A stretch of DNA of 64,000 nt from Oceanococcus sp041624435. GTDB lineage: Bacteria; Pseudomonadota; Gammaproteobacteria; Nevskiales; Oceanococcaceae. The stretch covers positions 1-64,000 of the forward strand of contig JBFJVB010000004.1 in NCBI GenBank assembly GCA_041624435.1, given 5' to 3'. Below the pieces are notes generated by a model. It was not told the origin of the DNA. It saw only the letters and a list, made by a program, of their open reading frames with translations, and did not search any database. Numbering within the stretch: position 1 is the stretch's first letter; each line of letters starts with the position of its first letter. A program made the translations under genes and the position numbers. Shown in pieces: positions 51,899 through 60,937 of the stretch.

Positions 51899-52322
51899 GG
51901 GCAGCACGGCCGTCCTGAGGGTGGTCACCAAACAGCTCATGCCGGCGATTCTGCTGTTCGCCCTGTACGTGCAATTTCATGGCGATTACGGCCCCGGCGG
52001 CGGTTTTCAGGCCGGGGTGATTTTTGCCGCAGGCATCATTCTCTATGCCCTGGTGTTCGGCCTGGATCGGGCACGCCGGGCGATCCCACCCCAGCATCTG
52101 CTGCGCCTGGCGCCCATGGGAGTCCTGCTGTACGCGGGCGTCGGCGTGTTCAGCCTGTTGCGCGGCCGGGCTTTTCTGGATTACTCCGCGCTTGACCCGG
52201 CCAATCCGATTCACGGTCAGCATCTGGGTATCCTGCTCATCGAACTGGGTGTGGGCATCACCGTGTGCTGCGTGATGATCCTGATTTTCTATGCTTTTGC
52301 TGGACGCGGGCGGATTCATTGA
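51888..52322 (+). CDS. mrpB: Mrp-type antiporter subunit B
   Basis: This 144-residue subunit has four helices with FHGDYGPGGGFQAGVIFAAG, the core mark of MrpB/MnhB. HGQHLGILLIELGVGITV follows later. ATG 51888 has a G-rich Shine-Dalgarno upstream. Its last base is the first base of the mrpC start. Confidence 0.94.
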   Translation: MKPRGSTAVLRVVTKQLMPAILLFALYVQFHGDYGPGGGFQAGVIFAAGIILYALVFGLDRARRAIPPQHLLRLAPMGVLLYAGVGVFSLLRGRAFLDYSALDPANPIHGQHLGILLIELGVGITVCCVMILIFYAFAGRGRIH

Positions 52323-52672
52323 TGGAACTGGGACTGATCAACGGTTACGCGGCCGTCGCTTTGCTGATGACGGGCCTGTACATCGTGCTGGCCTATGACA
52401 ATCTGATCAAACAACTGATCGGCCTGAGCATCTTTCAAACGGCGATCTTCGTGCTGTACATCAGCATGGGCAAGTTACTCGACGGCACCGCGCCGATTCT
52501 GGCGGCAGGCACCACCAGTTACTCCCACCCCCTGCCACATGTACTGATTCTGACCGCCATCGTGGTCGGCATCGCCACCCTGGCCACGGGCCTGGCCCTG
52601 GTCGTGCGTATCCACGAGGCCTATGACAGCGTGGACGAAGACGACATCCTGCGGCAGGAGCGCCAGCCATGA
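52322..52672 (+). CDS. mrpC: Mrp-type antiporter subunit C (NuoK-like)
   Basis: This 116-residue three-helix protein is similar to NuoK. GLSIFQTAIFVLYISMG and LPHVLILTAIVVGIA carry conserved residues. ATG 52322 (MELGLING) overlaps the end of mrpB. Subunits B and C sit together in known Mrp complexes. Confidence 0.94.
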   Translation: MELGLINGYAAVALLMTGLYIVLAYDNLIKQLIGLSIFQTAIFVLYISMGKLLDGTAPILAAGTTSYSHPLPHVLILTAIVVGIATLATGLALVVRIHEAYDSVDEDDILRQERQP

Positions 52673-54117
52673 ACTTGCTGGTCCTGCCGGTGCTGATACC
52701 ACTGCTGGCCGCGCCCCTGATCATGTTGATCGGGGGACGCTGGCTGGCCTGGCTGGGGGCTCTGCTCTGCGCCAGCCTCGCTCTGGCGGCGGTCCTGTAT
52801 GTGTTCGCGCTCGGCGACGGCGCCACCGCCCTGGGCGGCTGGGCCGCACCGGTGGGTATCGTCTATGCGCTGGACGGAGCCAACCGGCCGATCCTGCTGC
52901 TGATCATGGTTGCCGCCGTATTGAGCCTGCTCTCCGCTTCGCCCGTCCAGATGGGCCATCTGAAGGCGCCGCGTCTGGCATCGTTCTACGCCCTGTTCTG
53001 CCTGTGCATCTGCGGCCTGGCGGGCATCGCCGCTACCGGCGATGCCTTCAATGTCTTCGTATTCCTGGAAATTTCTTCCCTGGCCACCTATGCCCTGGTG
53101 GCCAGCGGCCCAACGCGGCAGGCCTTACGGGCCGCGTTTCATTATCTGATGCTGGGCACGCTGGGCGGCAGTTTCGTGCTGCTGGGCGTGGGCTTCCTGT
53201 ACATGGCCACCGGCAGCCTGAACATGGCCGACATCGCGCTGCGCCTGCCGGACAGCCCGTTGCCTCAGGCCATCCTGGTGGGTGCCGCCTTCCTGGTCTG
53301 TGGCTTCGCCCTGAAGAGCGCCCTGTTTCCGCTGCATCAGTGGCTGCCCGGGGTGTATGCCCACAGTCCCAATGCGGTCAGCAGCTTCCTGGCTGGAACC
53401 GGCACCAAAGTGTCGATCTATGCCCTGGCCCGGTTCGGCTTTACCGTACTGGGCGTGGGCTGGCTCAGCGCCCACCGGATCGACACCCTGCTGCTGATCC
53501 TGGCCTGTGCCGGGATGCTGTTCGGCGCCCTGGCCGCGATTCAACAGAGTCGCCTGCGCCTGTTGCTGGCCTGGTCCAGCGTGTCCCAGATCGCCTATAT
53601 CGTGCTCGGCCTGAGCTTGCTCAGCGAAGCCGGCATCGCGGCCGCCTTCCTGTTCATGGTGATCCACGCCCTGATCAAGGGCGGATTGTTCCTGGCCTGC
53701 GGCGCCCTGGACGACGATGCACTGGACAGCCTGCGCGGCCTGGGCCAGCGCGACCCGGTCACGGCCATCTGCCTGAGTCTGGGAGCCCTGTCCCTGCTGG
53801 GCGTCCCACTGACCGCCGGCTTTGTCGGCAAATGGATGCTGCTGCAGGCGGTCTGGGCACACGGCGCCGTGCTGGCCCTGATCGTCTTCGCCAGCAGTTC
53901 CCTGCTCGCCGTTGTCTATGTCGGGCGCATCGTGTTGCCGCTCTGGCAAGCATCCGAGACGCCGTCTGCTGGCGACTCGCCGGCTCCGCCCGGCGTACCC
54001 TGGAATATTCGCGTCCCGATGCTGCTGACGGCCGCCGGCTCCCTGCTGTTCGGCCTGTGGCCGGCGCCCCTGCTGGAACTGAGCGCCCCCGCCGCTCAGG
54101 CACTGCTGGCGCCATGA
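52669..54117 (+). CDS. mrpD: Mrp-type antiporter subunit D, first copy
   Basis: This 482-residue antiporter-like subunit has about 14 helices and is related to NuoL/M/N. The key helix-5 Glu lies in FVFLEISSLATYAL and the helix-7 Lys in LKSALFPLHQWLPG, with a second Lys in GTGTKVSIYAL. It likely forms one proton or sodium path. It overlaps the next copy by 4 bp. Confidence 0.93.
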   Translation: MNLLVLPVLIPLLAAPLIMLIGGRWLAWLGALLCASLALAAVLYVFALGDGATALGGWAAPVGIVYALDGANRPILLLIMVAAVLSLLSASPVQMGHLKAPRLASFYALFCLCICGLAGIAATGDAFNVFVFLEISSLATYALVASGPTRQALRAAFHYLMLGTLGGSFVLLGVGFLYMATGSLNMADIALRLPDSPLPQAILVGAAFLVCGFALKSALFPLHQWLPGVYAHSPNAVSSFLAGTGTKVSIYALARFGFTVLGVGWLSAHRIDTLLLILACAGMLFGALAAIQQSRLRLLLAWSSVSQIAYIVLGLSLLSEAGIAAAFLFMVIHALIKGGLFLACGALDDDALDSLRGLGQRDPVTAICLSLGALSLLGVPLTAGFVGKWMLLQAVWAHGAVLALIVFASSSLLAVVYVGRIVLPLWQASETPSAGDSPAPPGVPWNIRVPMLLTAAGSLLFGLWPAPLLELSAPAAQALLAP

Positions 54118-55544
54118 TTACCCTGCCCATCATTCTGCCGCTGCTGAGCGCGGTGCTGATCGCACTGTGCGGACGCTGGCCCAATCTGCGCGAAACCGTC
54201 TCGGTGCTCGGTGGCATCGCCACCGCGGCCAGTGCCCTGGCCTTGCAGCAAAGCCCTGAGGCCAGTTTGCTGCTCACGGATTTCGGCGCCGGGCTGAGTC
54301 TGCTGTGGACGGTCGAGCCCCTGGGCTTGCTGTTTGCCCTGGTTGCCGGCTGCCTGTGGCCGGTGACCGCGGTGTATGCGGCCGGCTATTTGCGCGGCAC
54401 CGACGAAAAACACCAGACCCGCTTCTTCGTCTGCATGGCGGTTTCCATTGCCGCAGCCCAGTGCATCGCCCTGGCCGGCAACCTGTTCACGCTGTTTGTG
54501 GGCTACGAAATCCTCAGTCTGGCCACCTGGCCACTGGTCATCCACAAGGGCACGGATGAAGCCCGCCGCGGCGGGCGCACCTATCTGGCCTACCTGCTGC
54601 CCAGTTCGGTCGCCCTGCTCCTGCCAGCGATCATCATCGTCCAGCAGACCGTCGGCAGCACCGCGTTTACGCCCGGGGGCCTGCTGCGTAACAGCGGATT
54701 CGGCCCGATTGGTCTGGGCCTGCTGTACGCGATGTTCCTGTTCGGTATCGGCAAGGCGGCGTTGATGCCACTGCACCGCTGGCTGCCTGCGGCGATGGTG
54801 GCGCCCACGCCCGTCAGCGCGCTGCTGCACGCGGTCGCGGTGGTGAAAGCCGGGGTGTTCTGCGTGCTGAAAATCACCCTCTACATCTTTGGCATCGATG
54901 TGCTGGATCAAACCGGCGCCAGTACGCCGCTGATCTATGTCGCGGCCTTCAGCATGATTGCCGCATCGCTGGTTGCACTGCATGCCGACAACCTCAAGCG
55001 CCGCCTGGCCTATTCCACGGTCAGCCAGCTGGCCTATGTCACGCTGGCCGCGAGTCTGGCCAGCGCCGCGGCCGTCTATGGCGGCAGCCTGCAGATCCTG
55101 ATGCATGCGTTCGGCAAGATCACGCTGTTTTTCTGCGCTGGCGCGATCTATGTCGCCAGCCACAAGACCCTGGTGTCGGAGCTCGACGGTCTGGGCCGGC
55201 AGATGCCGCTGACCTTTGCGGCCTTCACCCTGGGCGCACTGTCGATCATCGGCCTGCCGCCCCTGGGCGGCGCCTGGACCAAATGGTGGTTGATGGTTGG
55301 CGCGCTGGACGCAGGCCAGGCCTGGCTGCTCGGGGTCCTGGCGCTCAGCACCCTGCTCAATATCGCCTACCTGCTGCCGATTCCGGCCCGCGCCTTTCTG
55401 GCCGGCAACGGGGGCTGGCACTGGCGTGAGGCACCCTGGGCCTGTGTCCTGCCCCTGAGTCTGACCGCCCTGGCGAGTCTCGCGCTGTTTTTCTGGATGC
55501 CTTTGAGCAAGGAGCTGGCCACGATGAGCGGGGTCACACCATGA
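54114..55544 (+). CDS. Mrp-type antiporter subunit D, second copy
   Basis: This 476-residue NuoL/M/N-like subunit has Glu in FVGYEILSLATWPL, Lys in GIGKAALMPLHRWLP and another in AVVKAGVFC. It differs clearly from the first copy, so it is an old paralogue rather than a recent duplication. ATG 54114 overlaps the first copy's stop. The sequence upstream of 54114 in this frame is coding for the previous gene in another frame. Confidence 0.92.
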   Translation: MITLPIILPLLSAVLIALCGRWPNLRETVSVLGGIATAASALALQQSPEASLLLTDFGAGLSLLWTVEPLGLLFALVAGCLWPVTAVYAAGYLRGTDEKHQTRFFVCMAVSIAAAQCIALAGNLFTLFVGYEILSLATWPLVIHKGTDEARRGGRTYLAYLLPSSVALLLPAIIIVQQTVGSTAFTPGGLLRNSGFGPIGLGLLYAMFLFGIGKAALMPLHRWLPAAMVAPTPVSALLHAVAVVKAGVFCVLKITLYIFGIDVLDQTGASTPLIYVAAFSMIAASLVALHADNLKRRLAYSTVSQLAYVTLAASLASAAAVYGGSLQILMHAFGKITLFFCAGAIYVASHKTLVSELDGLGRQMPLTFAAFTLGALSIIGLPPLGGAWTKWWLMVGALDAGQAWLLGVLALSTLLNIAYLLPIPARAFLAGNGGWHWREAPWACVLPLSLTALASLALFFWMPLSKELATMSGVTP

Positions 55545-55816
55545 ATCGTGCCGCACGTTGGGCCCAGGGCCTGCTGGTGCTGGCGTGCCTGGCCAGCCTG
55601 ATTGCCGGTTTTCTGATCGAGCACCATCCGCATTTCGCGGTCGAGGCCTGGCCCGGTTTTTTTGCCCTGTTCGGCTTTCTGGCCTACTGCGGTATCGTCC
55701 TGGGGGCCAAGCGACTGCGCCCCTGGTTGCACCGGCCGGAAGATTACTACGACGGCCCACCGACCGAGGTGAATGCGGCCGCGCCGCAGGCGCCACAGGA
55801 TGACCGCCATGACTGA
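55541..55816 (+). CDS. Small two-helix protein within the Mrp operon
   Basis: This 91-residue protein has two hydrophobic helices (about 8-28 and 36-57) joined by EHHPHFAVEAWPG. A Pro/Asp-rich cytoplasmic tail follows. I do not recognise a named family. Start and stop overlap the neighbours (4 bp and 8 bp), so it is probably an accessory subunit of the complex. Confidence 0.78.
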   Translation: MNRAARWAQGLLVLACLASLIAGFLIEHHPHFAVEAWPGFFALFGFLAYCGIVLGAKRLRPWLHRPEDYYDGPPTEVNAAAPQAPQDDRHD

Positions 55817-57506
55817 ATGGCTCGCGCACCCCGGTTATCAACTCATCATCGCCGGCCTGCTGGCCGCCGGCCTGGGACGGCGTCTGGGTGGCGCGGTGGG
55901 TCTGGTCGCCCCGCTGGTGGCAATCGCCAGCCTGTGGGCCCTGCCCGATGGCCATAGCCTGTACGCGCAGATGGCCGGCTATCAGATTCAGCCCCTGCGC
56001 CTGGACCGCCTGAGCTTTATCTTTGCGCTGATTTTCCTGATCGCCAGTTTTCTGGGCCAGCTGTTCGCCCTGCCGGAAAACCGCCGCGTGCTGCGTGGCG
56101 CGGGTCTGGTTTACGCCGGCGCCGCCGTGTCCGCCACCCTGGCCGGCGACCTGATCAGCCTGTTCATCCACTGGGAATTGACCGCCCTGGCCTCGCTGCT
56201 GATCATCTGGGACGGTCAGACCAAGCCCGACGCGGCGCATATCCGCGCCGGTCTGCGTTATTTCCTGTTGCAGATTCTGTCCGGCCTGCTGCTGCTGATC
56301 GGCGCGGTCATCTGGATCCGCAGTACCGGACATACCCGCTTCGAACACCTGGGCCTGGATGCTCCCGGCGGGATCTGGATTTTCTTTGCCTTCGGCATCA
56401 AATGTGCCTTTCCGCTGCTGCACAACTGGCTGCAGGACGCCTATCCCCGCGCCTCGGCCGCCGGCACGGTGATGCTGTCAGCCTTCACCACCAAGCTGGC
56501 GATTTATGCGCTGGCGCGCGGTTACGCCGGCACCGAAATACTGATGTGGATCGGCGCCACGATGACGGTTTTCCCGATCTTCTTCGCGGTACTGGAAAAT
56601 GATCTGCGCAAGGTGCTGGCCTACAGCCTGAACAACCAGCTGGGCTTCATGGTGGCGGGCATCGGCATCGGCACCGCGCTGGCCCTGGATGGCGCGGCCG
56701 CGCACGCCTTCGCCCATATCCTGTACAAGGCGCTGCTGTTCATGGCGATGGGTGCGGTGCTGCATCAGGTCGGCACGATCAAGGCCTCCGAGCTTGGCGG
56801 CCTGTATTCCTCGATGCCCTGGACCGCGCGTTTCTGCATCATCGGCTCCCTGTCGATCTCGGCGTTTCCGTTGTTCTCCGGTTTCGTCACCAAATCGATG
56901 ATCCTGAGCGCCGCGGCGATCGAGCACCAGTTTGGCCTGTGGCTGGTCCTGCTCTTTGCGTCGGCCGGGGTGCTGGATCATTCCGGCATCAAGGTGCCCT
57001 ACTTCAGCTTCTTCGCCCACGATTCCGGCAAGCGCTGCGCCGAAGCGCCCTGGCCGATGTTGCTGGCGATGGCCCTGACCGCGGCCCTGTGCATCGCGAT
57101 CGGCGTCTATCCGCAGGCTCTGTACGCCTTGCTGCCCTTCGGCTCGGATTACAGCCCCTACACCCCCGAGCATGTAGTGGGCCAGTACCAACTGCTGTTC
57201 TTTGCCGGTCTGGCCTTCGTCACGCTGGTGCGACTGGGCTGGTACCCGGCGGAGATTCGCGGCATCAATCTGGACTTTGACTGGTTTTACCGCCGGGCCG
57301 CCCCTTGGCTCTGGCAGGGCTTGTACGCTGTTTTCCTGCGCCTGGACGCGGGGCGGACAACGCTTGTGCAAGCCGTTCAGCGCCGCGGCCAGCGCTACCT
57401 GGCACAGGCCTTTACCGAACAGGAATTGAGCGCGGTCTGGCCCTTGTCCACCGGCGCGGCCCTGCTGCTGATTCTGCTCGGCGTGTGGCTGTCCAAACTG
57501 CTTTAG
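55809..57506 (+). CDS. Third NuoL/M/N-like Mrp subunit with extended C-terminus
   Basis: This 565-residue antiporter-like subunit keeps the helix-5 Glu (FIHWELTALASLL), the helix-7 Lys (FGIKCAFPLLHNWLQ) and TTKLAIYAL. After the 14-helix core, about 70 residues form an amphipathic stretch and a final helix (ALLLILLGVWLSKLL), like the lateral arm of NuoL or MrpA. It may take the place of the missing MrpA. I chose ATG 55809 with AGGA 8 nt upstream; ATG 55800 is possible. Confidence 0.9.
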   Translation: MTEWLAHPGYQLIIAGLLAAGLGRRLGGAVGLVAPLVAIASLWALPDGHSLYAQMAGYQIQPLRLDRLSFIFALIFLIASFLGQLFALPENRRVLRGAGLVYAGAAVSATLAGDLISLFIHWELTALASLLIIWDGQTKPDAAHIRAGLRYFLLQILSGLLLLIGAVIWIRSTGHTRFEHLGLDAPGGIWIFFAFGIKCAFPLLHNWLQDAYPRASAAGTVMLSAFTTKLAIYALARGYAGTEILMWIGATMTVFPIFFAVLENDLRKVLAYSLNNQLGFMVAGIGIGTALALDGAAAHAFAHILYKALLFMAMGAVLHQVGTIKASELGGLYSSMPWTARFCIIGSLSISAFPLFSGFVTKSMILSAAAIEHQFGLWLVLLFASAGVLDHSGIKVPYFSFFAHDSGKRCAEAPWPMLLAMALTAALCIAIGVYPQALYALLPFGSDYSPYTPEHVVGQYQLLFFAGLAFVTLVRLGWYPAEIRGINLDFDWFYRRAAPWLWQGLYAVFLRLDAGRTTLVQAVQRRGQRYLAQAFTEQELSAVWPLSTGAALLLILLGVWLSKLL

Positions 57507-57536
57507 CCCACCGGCACGGCACTCGTTCGGACTGGC

Positions 57537-58151
57537 CTAAGCGACCGGTAGCCCCTGCGCCCGAGCCTGCTCTTGCTGGATCTTCAACACCAGATCCAGG
57601 CCGAGTACGGACTGAATCTTGGCCCACAGCACGGGGTTGCTCTGGGCGATTTTTTGCAAGCGTGCGCGCGGCCAGGCCCGCACACTGACCGGGCCTTGCG
57701 CTACCACGGTGGCGGTTGCCGGCTGACCGGTCAACAAACTCATCTCACCTATGAAACAGGGCGCATCAACGCCATGCGTCAATTGCTCATCGTGCCTTAG
57801 CGCAACCTCTCCGGCACGAAGCCAGTACAGGGAATGGGGCACCACACCCTGCTGAGTCAGCTTGGCAGCGGAGAGTTCCAGTGCTTTGGACAAACTCCAG
57901 AAGCGCAGAAACTCTGCCGGATTCAGGGCTGCGAAATGCTGCCTATACGTTTCCTGAAGGTCCTTGGGGATGGCTACCGCCTGCCGTTCACGCATGATTT
58001 TGATCACCCAGTAACCGTTGACGATGACCAGGACCGTATTCCAGGCGGCGATGTCGAACACCCCCCGGTACAGCGCATAGCAAGCGATGACGGTTTGGGC
58101 CATGGCCAGCAGGAAACGCAGCCAGAGCACATCGCGGGCCATCAGGGCCAC
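57537..58151 (-). CDS. Popeye-like cyclic-nucleotide-binding membrane protein
   Basis: This protein of at least 204 residues has hydrophobic segments at the N-terminus (WLRFLLAMAQTVIACYALY and NTVLVIVNGYWVI) and a cytoplasmic cNMP-binding fold (about 75-185). It has VDAPCFIGEMSLL and VRAWPRARLQKIA, then SVLGLDLVLKI, a pattern like Popeye (POPDC) proteins, whose phosphate cassette has Asp-Ser-Pro-Glu in place of the CRP type. The usual cassette Arg is Ala (QPATATV). The GTG at 58151 is the only standard start, but the frame stays open to 58232 and encodes another hydrophobic stretch, so a CTG start is possible. Confidence 0.68.
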   Translation of the reverse strand: MALMARDVLWLRFLLAMAQTVIACYALYRGVFDIAAWNTVLVIVNGYWVIKIMRERQAVAIPKDLQETYRQHFAALNPAEFLRFWSLSKALELSAAKLTQQGVVPHSLYWLRAGEVALRHDEQLTHGVDAPCFIGEMSLLTGQPATATVVAQGPVSVRAWPRARLQKIAQSNPVLWAKIQSVLGLDLVLKIQQEQARAQGLPVA

Positions 58152-58232
58152 GATTTGCAGGCTGTAGCCCAGATGAACCAGATTGTTCAGCAGGAAGCTC
58201 AGAGCCCTGCTCAGTTCAGCATCGGCCGCGAC

Positions 58233-58952
58233 TCAAGCATCTGTCACGCTGTCTTCGGCGAGCCACACACACTGCCCCGAGGCTTGCTGCAACAGCTGCA
58301 GATAGGCTCGATGCTGCTCCTGTTCTTCCGGCGGGGTCTGCGCCAGACGTGGCGGGCCAAGGGCGGCGATCACATCAGCGACGCTGCGGGTCGGCCCGGA
58401 GGCCTGTTCCGCCGCCCCCAGAGACAGGCTGTTCTGTCCGCCCGTCAGACGCAGATACACATCGGCCAGAAGCTCGGCATCCAGCAAGGCGCCATGCAGA
58501 TCACGGCCGGAATTATCCACCTCGTAACGCTTGCACAGCGCATCCAGGGAATTGCGCTGATTGGGATGCTTGTTGCGGGCGAGCTTGAGCGAATCAATCA
58601 CCTGACCCGGCGGCGGCCAGTCCCCTGCCCGGCCGCAGCGATTGAACTCGGCGGCCAGAAAACCCATATCGAAATCGGCGTTGTGGATGACCAGATTGGC
58701 ATCGCCGATAAACTCCAGCAGGGCATCCGCAATACCGGAAAACGGTGGTTTGTCGCGCAACTGCTCCATGGTGATGCCATGCACCGCGGCCGCGCCCTGA
58801 TCGATGCTGCGCCCCGGGTTGCAGAATTCATGGAAACTCCGCCCGGTAATCCGCCGATCAAAGATTTCCAGACACCCGACTTCAATGATGGAATGCTCCG
58901 CCGGATCCAGACCGGTGGTTTCGGTATCCAGTACGATCTCGCGATCACTCAT
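58233..58952 (-). CDS. dnaQ: DNA polymerase III epsilon subunit
   Basis: This 239-residue proofreading 3'-5' exonuclease has ExoI DTETTGLDP (Asp9, Glu11), ExoII HNADFDMGFL and ExoIII HGALLDAELLADVYL. The last 40 residues include the clamp-binding region, including GQNSLSLGAA. The start overlaps the rnhA stop by 4 bp. The rnhA-dnaQ order is conserved. Confidence 0.97.
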   Translation of the reverse strand: MSDREIVLDTETTGLDPAEHSIIEVGCLEIFDRRITGRSFHEFCNPGRSIDQGAAAVHGITMEQLRDKPPFSGIADALLEFIGDANLVIHNADFDMGFLAAEFNRCGRAGDWPPPGQVIDSLKLARNKHPNQRNSLDALCKRYEVDNSGRDLHGALLDAELLADVYLRLTGGQNSLSLGAAEQASGPTRSVADVIAALGPPRLAQTPPEEQEQHRAYLQLLQQASGQCVWLAEDSVTDA

Positions 58953-59392
58953 GCGCTGGCCCTGGCCTGCTGCATGCCCTGCCGCGCCAGTTCATCGGCC
59001 CGTTCGTTGCCGGGATCACCGCTATGGCCCTTGACCCAGTGCCAGACCACCTGATGCCCGCTGGCCACTTCGTCCAGGGCCTGCCACAGGTCCTGATTCT
59101 TCACCGCCTTGCCGGCCGCGGTCTTCCAGTTCTTGCGTTTCCAATTGGCCAGCCACAGCGTGATCCCCTGCCGCAGGTACGTGGAATCGGTGTAGAGATC
59201 CACCGCGCACCCCCGTTTCAGGGTCGCCAGGGCTTCGATAGCCGCCTGCATTTCCATCCGATTATTGGTCGTATGGGCTTCCCCACCGCAAATCTCCTTG
59301 GTCTTGCCGCCATAGCGCAGGCTCGCGCCCCAGCCGCCCGGTCCTGGATTGCCACTGCAGGCCCCGTCGGTGTAGATCGTGACTCGGCTCAA
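58949..59392 (-). CDS. rnhA: Ribonuclease HI
   Basis: This 147-residue enzyme cuts RNA in RNA-DNA hybrids. Catalytic residues are seen as YTDGACSGNP (Asp), NNRMEMQA (Glu), LYTDSTYL (Asp) and DPGNERADELA (Asp). The basic handle WKRKNWKTAAGK is kept. Confidence 0.98.
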   Translation of the reverse strand: MSRVTIYTDGACSGNPGPGGWGASLRYGGKTKEICGGEAHTTNNRMEMQAAIEALATLKRGCAVDLYTDSTYLRQGITLWLANWKRKNWKTAAGKAVKNQDLWQALDEVASGHQVVWHWVKGHSGDPGNERADELARQGMQQARASA

Positions 59393-60123
59393 GCATCCGC
59401 TCCAGTGGAAAAAGGCACCACGGTACCGGAACCAACCCGGGCACTCTGTCGGGTGCTGGGCATGCGCTGACCGTTTACATTGGCGGCGGCGCGTTGCCAG
59501 ACCGGACTCAGCAGGGGATTCACCGGAATGCGCCGCTTGCGCGCATGGACCAGATAAGTCGGCGCAAAAAATCCCGCGATTGGCTTCAACCAGCCCAGAT
59601 TGGCCGGCGCGCCGGGACCGAAGCGCTCACATTCCACCACTTCGTAGTCCAGCAGGCGCAGCCAGTCCTGAAGTCGACCGGAACTGAGCAGACGCTGCCG
59701 GGCGGGCAAGGCGGGATACCAGGGCAGCAGCCGCTGCCGCCACGCCCACCAACTGTGTGGATTGAAACCCAGAACCAGCAATTGTCCGCGCGGGGTCAGC
59801 GCCGCGTCGACTTCACGCAGCAAACGGTGAGCCGATGGCGCGGACTCCAGCCCATGAGCCAGCAAGATCGCATCCACGCAATTCGGCGCCAGCGGCAAGG
59901 CCGACAGATCGCAGATCACCTGCGCATCGCCACCCGCACCGATGACCCCGGTACGCCAGTGCGAGGCCGCGCTCAGCAAATCCTGGCCCCAGGTTCCGAT
60001 CTGCAACAAAGTCCGGCCAAACAGCCGGGGCAGCGCGGTCTCCAGACGTCGCCGCTCCGCCTCCAGCACCAGTTGACCACGGGCACTGTCCAGCCAGACT
60101 TCAGCAGTAGCACGGGTTTTCAT
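59389..60123 (-). CDS. Class I SAM methyltransferase
   Basis: This 244-residue protein has a degenerate SAM-binding start (LLQIGTWGQDLL) and a later LLLAHGLESAPS-like acidic region. GQLLVLGFNPHSWWAWR is a mark of the family found next to rnhA and gloB in Pseudomonas and others. The target is unknown. Its ATG overlaps the promoter region of divergent gloB, 43 bp away, and its stop overlaps rnhA by 4 bp. Confidence 0.86.
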   Translation of the reverse strand: MKTRATAEVWLDSARGQLVLEAERRRLETALPRLFGRTLLQIGTWGQDLLSAASHWRTGVIGAGGDAQVICDLSALPLAPNCVDAILLAHGLESAPSAHRLLREVDAALTPRGQLLVLGFNPHSWWAWRQRLLPWYPALPARQRLLSSGRLQDWLRLLDYEVVECERFGPGAPANLGWLKPIAGFFAPTYLVHARKRRIPVNPLLSPVWQRAAANVNGQRMPSTRQSARVGSGTVVPFSTGADA

Positions 60124-60166
60124 GCAGAATATTCCATGTGTTTCGTATCCACTGCGCAAACTGACG

Positions 60167-60937
60167 ATGTACACCATCGCGGGCATTCCCGCATTTGTCG
60201 ACAATTATATGTGGGCTCTCCACGATAATGCAGGTCACTGCTACGTGGTGGACCCGGGCGACGCCGAGCCGGTCGAGGCCTGGTTGCGCGCGCATGCCCA
60301 GGAGCTACGGGGCATTCTGATCACCCACCACCATCCGGACCACACCGGCGGCATCGCGCAGTTGCTCCGCCACCGCCAGATTCCGGTTTACGGCCCCGAT
60401 AATCCAACCATCCGTGGCATCAGCACGGCCTTGCGCGATGGTGATGAACTGCTCCTGCCGGGCCTTGAGCTGCGCTTCAGGGTGCTGGCCGTGCCCGGCC
60501 ATACCCTGGACCACATCGCCTTCTTCAATGCCGAACAGGGCATTTTGTTCTGCGGCGACACCTTGTTCAGCTGCGGCTGCGGCCGACTGTTCGAGGGCAG
60601 CCCGGAGCAAATGCACGCTTCGCTGCAGAAGCTCGCCGCCTTGCCGGGAACCACGCGGGTGTATTGCACCCATGAGTACACCCTGGCCAATATGCGCTTC
60701 GCCACCGCGGTCGAACCCCATAACACCGCCTTGATTGAGGCGCAGCAGGATGCCGAACGCCGCCGCGCCAATGCGCAACCCACGCTGCCCAGTGATATCG
60801 CGACTCAACGTGCGATCAATCCGTTTCTGCGCTGCGAAGCCCCGGAGGTGATTCGCAACGTGCAGGCCCGCAACCCGGACGCGAAAACCCCAACTGACAT
60901 ATTCGCTGCGCTGCGCAGCTGGAAGGACCGGTTTTGA
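60167..60937 (+). CDS. gloB: Hydroxyacylglutathione hydrolase (glyoxalase II)
   Basis: This 256-residue metallo-beta-lactamase-fold enzyme hydrolyses S-lactoylglutathione. Metal ligands are in THHHPDHTGG, PGHTLDHIAFF, CGDTLFSCGCGRLFEG and CTHEYT. ATG 60167 (MYTIAGIPAFVDNY) is the canonical start. It is coupled to mltD through a TTTTGA overlap. Confidence 0.96.
   Translation: MYTIAGIPAFVDNYMWALHDNAGHCYVVDPGDAEPVEAWLRAHAQELRGILITHHHPDHTGGIAQLLRHRQIPVYGPDNPTIRGISTALRDGDELLLPGLELRFRVLAVPGHTLDHIAFFNAEQGILFCGDTLFSCGCGRLFEGSPEQMHASLQKLAALPGTTRVYCTHEYTLANMRFATAVEPHNTALIEAQQDAERRRANAQPTLPSDIATQRAINPFLRCEAPEVIRNVQARNPDAKTPTDIFAALRSWKDRF

Noticed and set aside
52623..54113. Upstream extension of the second Mrp D subunit
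   Set aside because: This part of the frame overlaps the first D subunit and is rich in Arg/Gly/Pro. The real start is ATG 54114, overlapping the previous stop.
54096..56423. Open frame of 775 codons on the minus strand
   Set aside because: It is antisense to three coupled Mrp genes and has a Gln/Gly/Arg-rich sequence with no fold. The plus-strand genes have clear family motifs.
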